The translations under genes were made by a program, and so were the position numbers. From the NCBI GenBank assembly GCA_964601515.1, contig CAZRNU010000057.1, forward strand, positions 1 to 18,520: a stretch of DNA of 18,520 bases, written 5' to 3'. The stretch comes from PWND01 sp964601515. Lineage in GTDB: Bacteria; Bacteroidota; Bacteroidia; Bacteroidales; UBA7960. The notes beneath the pieces are model-generated. The model had not been told where the DNA came from, searched no databases, and saw only the letters and a list, made by a program, of their open reading frames with translations. Of this stretch, positions 16,238 to 18,520 are shown piece by piece; position 1 is the stretch's first letter; each line of letters starts with the position of its first letter.

Positions 16238-16267
16238 TTTGAATTCCTTGAAATAAAAAAAGTTTTG
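16238..16267 (+). promoter_or_regulatory. Possible weak internal promoter before the TrmO-like gene
   Basis: TTTG at 16238-16241 is followed after 18 nt by AAGTTTTG at 16260-16267, one mismatch from TAnnTTTG. It could give the TrmO-like gene its own transcript with a leader of about 12 nt. The mismatch and shorter spacer make it weak, and readthrough from the Mrp gene is equally possible. Confidence 0.3.
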
Positions 16268-16285
16268 GCATTTTTAGAAAAAATC

Positions 16286-16753
16286 ATGAAGTACGAAATA
16301 AAACCGATTGGTATTATCCACACTCCGTATAAAACTAAAGAAGAATGCCCTATTCAAGGACAGGAAAAACCTTATGGAATAGGGAAGATTGAACTTTTCC
16401 CCGAGTATGTAACCGGGTTAGATTCTCTTGAAACATTCTCTCATCTGATAATACTATACCTGTTTGATAGGGCCGGAAAAGTTGAGATGATGAGAAAACC
16501 TTTCTCAGATGATGTAGTAAGGGGGCTTTTTGCAACCCGACATCCATGCAGACCAAATAGTATTGGATTGTCTATTGTGAAGCTTGAGAAAATTAACGGT
16601 AATATTCTTGAAATTAGCGAAATTGATGCACTAGACAAAACTCCGCTAATTGATATAAAGCCCTACGTACCTAGGTTTGACCACCGCCCTGATGCAAATA
16701 ACGGTTGGCTTGAAGGCTTGCCTTTCAGACCTAAGCCAAAAGGAAGAGAATAA
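16286..16753 (+). CDS. trmO: TrmO/TsaA-family tRNA m6t6A37 methyltransferase
   Basis: 155 residues from the ATG at 16286. A TTG at 16265 is in frame, but the start MKYEIKPIGIIHTPYKT matches the family N-terminus directly. Seen: the hallmark motifs IGIIHTPY, FSHLIILYLFD, LFATRHPCRPNSIGLSIVKL and the ending FDHRPDANNGWL. Known: TrmO uses S-adenosylmethionine in a beta-barrel fold to methylate the N6 of t6A at position 37 of certain tRNAs. Single-domain TsaA proteins in anaerobes can also sit beside metal-related genes, where their role is less clear, and the length (no extra C-terminal domain) fits this smaller type. The gene is last in the run starting at 12772. Both it and the upstream PLP enzyme concern methionine or S-adenosylmethionine, which may be chance. 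Confidence 0.82.
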   Translation: MKYEIKPIGIIHTPYKTKEECPIQGQEKPYGIGKIELFPEYVTGLDSLETFSHLIILYLFDRAGKVEMMRKPFSDDVVRGLFATRHPCRPNSIGLSIVKLEKINGNILEISEIDALDKTPLIDIKPYVPRFDHRPDANNGWLEGLPFRPKPKGRE

Positions 16754-16762
16754 AATATTTGT

Positions 16763-16770
16763 TACTTTTG
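16763..16770 (+). promoter_or_regulatory. -7 element before the small membrane-protein gene, inside an inverted repeat
   Basis: TACTTTTG fits TAnnTTTG. It lies in the spacer between ATATTTG (16755-16761) and its exact inverse CAAATAT (16772-16778). No convincing -33 element is seen at the expected distance, which falls in the 3' end of the TrmO-like gene. The leader to the ATG at 16812 would be about 35 nt and contains TACCTAACGCCAA (16787-16799). Confidence 0.4.
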
Positions 16771-16811
16771 GCAAATATAATTCGATTACCTAACGCCAAA
16801 AACAAACAAAT

Positions 16812-17261
16812 ATGAAAAAACTAGAATTTATTCTCGCTGCTGTAGTATTACTCTCCGGCATTTTAGTAGTTTTTGAGATTACAATAGGTTTTATGTTATT
16901 AATTCTTTCTACCTATTTTTTATCGTGCTTGTATCTCTTTTTTGGATTTGCTTTACTAAACGGAATTGGATTTAAAGGCATATTCAAAAAAACATCATAC
17001 AAAAACCTAAATGCACTAAGTATAGCACTTGCAGCAGTTTCAGGATGGGCTTTAAGTATATTAATTATTGGCAGTTTATTAAAATTTAATTATTATCCCG
17101 GAGAAATTGTATTAATTACAGGGCTAATTTTGGGTGCATTGATAATTGCTTTTTCAGGAATTATGTCTTTCAAAAACAAAAGGGCTATTTATTATAATGT
17201 TATGATTAGATTAGTCTTTTGGATTGGAATTGGAGTGTTGTTGATGTATTATAATCCTTAA
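16812..17261 (+). CDS. Small integral membrane protein, function unknown
   Basis: 149 residues, mostly hydrophobic. Seen: four likely transmembrane segments, near residues 5-25, 27-52, 70-90 and 97-118, and a possible fifth close to the C-terminus (about 128-146). A short basic loop lies between the second and third (FKGIFKKTSYKN), and basic residues also precede the last segment (FKNKR). No catalytic or binding motif stands out and I do not recognise the family. A probable -7 element at 16763 suggests its own promoter. The gene converges on the tlyA-like gene, and its TAA overlaps the other gene's stop. The regular ATG and full-length hydrophobic design support a real protein. Its role cannot be inferred from the neighbours. 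Confidence 0.75.
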   Translation: MKKLEFILAAVVLLSGILVVFEITIGFMLLILSTYFLSCLYLFFGFALLNGIGFKGIFKKTSYKNLNALSIALAAVSGWALSILIIGSLLKFNYYPGEIVLITGLILGALIIAFSGIMSFKNKRAIYYNVMIRLVFWIGIGVLLMYYNP

Positions 17262-18040
17262 TTATTAAATGCCTTATCAACCACAGTCCTTAAATCGGGT
17301 AAATCGGTTTGTTTTTTTGTAAATAGCCCCAAGTATTCAATGTTTTTACTTTCATCATATATCGGAGCATAGTCAATCTTGTTTAGGAAGAGATTGTAGA
17401 TTTTTGATTTTTGAGCTAATTCGTTAAGAATCTTGATATGAATGTTCTTTGATTTTACAATGCCTCCCTTGTCAATATTTTCTCTTCCGGCTTCAAATTG
17501 TGGTTTTATAAGGGTTATAATTAATCCATCATCTTTTAAAAGCTCTGAAAAAACTTCAAAAACATGAGTGAGAGAAATAAACGACAAATCTGCTACTATC
17601 CAATCGGGTTGCTTATTGCCAATTTGCTCCAGTGTTAAATCTTTTATGTTGGTTTTTTCAATAGAAACAACTCTTGGGATTCCTTTCAAAGAATGATGAA
17701 GCTGCCCCTCTCCTACATCAACTGCCCACACTTTTGCTGCTCCATTTCTTAGCAGGCAATCAGTAAAGCCACCTGTGGAAGCACCTGCATCCAGCACATT
17801 CTTACCTTCAGGCGAAACATTAAAACTCTGCAACGCCTTTTCAAGCTTCAAACCTCCCCTACTCACATATCGCATAGAATCGGGATATTCTGCCTCAATT
17901 ATTTCGTTTCCAACAACCTGAAGTGAACTTTTATATACCTCCTTGCCATTAACCTTAACAAGCCCTTCTGAAATAGCTTCCTGAGCTTTAATCCGGGAAG
18001 AAAATATTCCTTTGTTTACGAGGTAAATGTCTATGCGCAT
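17258..18040 (-). CDS. tlyA: TlyA-family rRNA 2'-O-methyltransferase
   Basis: 260 residues, typical of the family. Seen: an N-terminal S4 RNA-binding domain, about 1-58 (MRIDIYLVNKGIFSSRIKAQ, GLVKVNG), the linker motif RYVSRGGLKLEKAL, then an FtsJ/RrmJ-like Rossmann fold with the S-adenosylmethionine loop LDAGASTGGFTDCLL (from residue 83), VWAVDVGEGQL, WIVADLSFISL and LIKPQFEAGRENIDKGG (the Lys and Asp of the family's catalytic set). Known: TlyA methylates the 2'-O of rRNA cytidines (C1409 in 16S and, in some species, C1920 in 23S) and affects capreomycin sensitivity; it was first called hemolysin A. Substrate choice here is not proven. It faces the small membrane-protein gene tail to tail, with TTAA at 17258-17261 serving both stops. 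No clear promoter is seen upstream. Confidence 0.92.
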   Translation of the reverse strand: MRIDIYLVNKGIFSSRIKAQEAISEGLVKVNGKEVYKSSLQVVGNEIIEAEYPDSMRYVSRGGLKLEKALQSFNVSPEGKNVLDAGASTGGFTDCLLRNGAAKVWAVDVGEGQLHHSLKGIPRVVSIEKTNIKDLTLEQIGNKQPDWIVADLSFISLTHVFEVFSELLKDDGLIITLIKPQFEAGRENIDKGGIVKSKNIHIKILNELAQKSKIYNLFLNKIDYAPIYDESKNIEYLGLFTKKQTDLPDLRTVVDKAFNN

Positions 18041-18054
18041 GATAGTGTTTTTTT

Positions 18055-18113
18055 GTTACTTGGTTACAGAAATTGGTTACAGGAAAGTTACAGAAAATGG
18101 TGACAGGTTACAG
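18055..18113. repeat. Clustered GGTTACAG motifs upstream of tlyA
   Basis: GGTTACAG occurs at 18062, 18075 and 18106, with near copies at 18087 (AGTTACAG from 18086) and 18099 (GGTGACAG), and a partial copy at 18055. Spacing is about 13, 12, 12 and 7 nt. The cluster lies within 75 nt upstream of the tlyA start on the minus strand, so it would be in its promoter region or leader. Confidence 0.6.
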
Positions 18114-18132
18114 GCGAAATCAATCTTCTTCC

Positions 18133-18216
18133 CAATCTACACAATCCATTCAATCCTTTTAATCACGGGATATCTCGCTAACGCTCGATATGACATTTCT
18201 TCAATCTACACAATCC
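18133..18216. repeat. 15-bp direct repeat flanking a small inverted repeat
   Basis: CAATCTACACAATCC occurs at 18133-18147 and again at 18202-18216, and both copies sit in further CAATC-rich sequence. Between them, ATATC at 18170-18174 and GATAT at 18187-18191 are inverted around TCGCTAACGCTC. No coding signal fits here; a 69-codon frame across 18027-18236 is made of these repeats and is not credible. Confidence 0.65.
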
Positions 18217-18237
18217 TTTCAATTAGCAAATTATAAT

Positions 18238-18269
18238 ATTGGCATATTGGCACATTAGCACATTGTCAC
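18238..18269. repeat. Degenerate 8-bp tandem repeat
   Basis: Four consecutive octamers read ATTGGCAT, ATTGGCAC, ATTAGCAC and ATTGTCAC, ending 6 nt before the stop codon of the kinase gene on the minus strand. It is probably noncoding spacer sequence. Confidence 0.7.
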
Positions 18270-18275
18270 ATTCCC

Positions 18276-18520
18276 TCACTCCCCGACCTCACCGGCAGCC
18301 CAGCTTTTCATAAAGTTTATCAGCTCCATTCGATTTGCTGATCTGGCATTTCTAACATAAAACCCTGAAGAAGAAACACCCGCAGCAAGACATTCAGCTG
18401 GTTCCAGATTATTCATCCAAGCATTGCAAAAACCTGCATTGAAGTTATCGCCGGCTCCGGTTGTTAGTTTTGGCTTTGGAGTGTATGGACCATCAATCCA
18501 GGCTGTTTCTTTTTCACAGG
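18276..18520 (-). CDS. PfkB-family carbohydrate kinase, C-terminal part (cut by window edge)
   Basis: Only the last 80 codons are present, read leftward from the right edge (first whole codon ends at 18518) to TGA at 18276-18278. Seen: WIDGPYTPKPK followed by TTGAGDNFNAGFCNAW. The GAGD segment is the PfkB signature 2, whose Asp is the catalytic base and whose glycines form the anion hole. An Ala-rich helix (ECLAAGVSSSGFYVRNA) comes next, as usual near the end of the ribokinase fold. Known: PfkB/ribokinase-family enzymes phosphorylate sugars or nucleosides with ATP. The substrate cannot be told from this fragment. The 3' end lies against the noncoding repeat region at 18041-18275, and no terminator hairpin is seen after it. 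Confidence 0.85.
   Translation of the reverse strand, partial: CEKETAWIDGPYTPKPKLTTGAGDNFNAGFCNAWMNNLEPAECLAAGVSSSGFYVRNARSANRMELINFMKSWAAGEVGE

Noticed and set aside
16265..16285. TTG start of the TrmO-like gene, giving MAFLEKI similar to the MALFEKI start of Mrp
   Set aside because: The resemblance is short and AT-rich, and the family start MKYEIKPIG begins at the later ATG; I treat the likeness as chance rather than a duplication.
17258..18040. Hemolysin
   Set aside because: The family was first named hemolysin A, but the S4 plus FtsJ-type methyltransferase domains show an rRNA 2'-O-methyltransferase.
18027..18236. 69-codon open frame on the plus strand overlapping the tlyA start
   Set aside because: It is built almost wholly from the GGTTACAG and CAATC repeats, overlaps the divergent tlyA start and resembles no protein.

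Overview
The window is a low-GC stretch of a member of the Bacteroidota, probably an anaerobic or microaerophilic Bacteroidales/Marinilabiliales-like lineage. Three things point there: a type IX secretion (T9SS) substrate with a gliding-motility type C-terminal signal beside PorP/SprF-family genes, promoters of the Bacteroidota form (TTG, about 19-20 nt, TAnnTTTG) with little sign of Shine-Dalgarno sequences, and the gene families present. This lineage assignment is inference; the window has no rRNA.

Region 1 (1-1085) is the 3' part of a membrane-anchored AraC-family regulator that enters from the left edge. Region 2 (about 1145-12316) looks like one long surface-protein operon. It has a good Bacteroidota promoter, two small exported proteins of unknown function, a 2442-residue multidomain T9SS substrate, two tandem PorP/SprF-family outer-membrane proteins, and a strong intrinsic terminator. 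The second PorP/SprF protein is fused to three carboxypeptidase-regulatory-like modules and an OmpA peptidoglycan-binding domain. The giant protein has two copies of a ~445-residue multi-Ig/PKD superblock, further tandem modules, three HYR-like modules and a type B C-terminal signal.

Region 3 (12314-16753) starts at a divergent promoter region. An acyl-CoA thioesterase gene runs left. To the right runs a tight run of seven genes: a DUF134 HTH/zinc-ribbon regulator, two NifX/NifB-like (dinitrogenase iron-molybdenum cofactor family) proteins separated by a 59-residue DUF5320-like peptide, a methionine gamma-lyase-like PLP enzyme, an Mrp/NBP35 ATPase without the usual Cys pair, and a TrmO/TsaA-family methyltransferase. 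A perfect 22-bp palindrome lies between the -33 and -7 elements of the rightward promoter and is the most likely operator for the DUF134 protein. The set suggests a regulated metal, Fe-S or sulfur-handling module; its function is not established and it is the best candidate here for an undescribed system.

Region 4 (16763-18520) holds a small four-helix membrane protein of unknown function, a TlyA-family rRNA 2'-O-methyltransferase on the opposite strand (the two stop codons share TTAA), about 235 nt of noncoding DNA with three kinds of short repeats, and the C-terminal 80 codons of a PfkB-family carbohydrate kinase on the minus strand, cut by the right edge.
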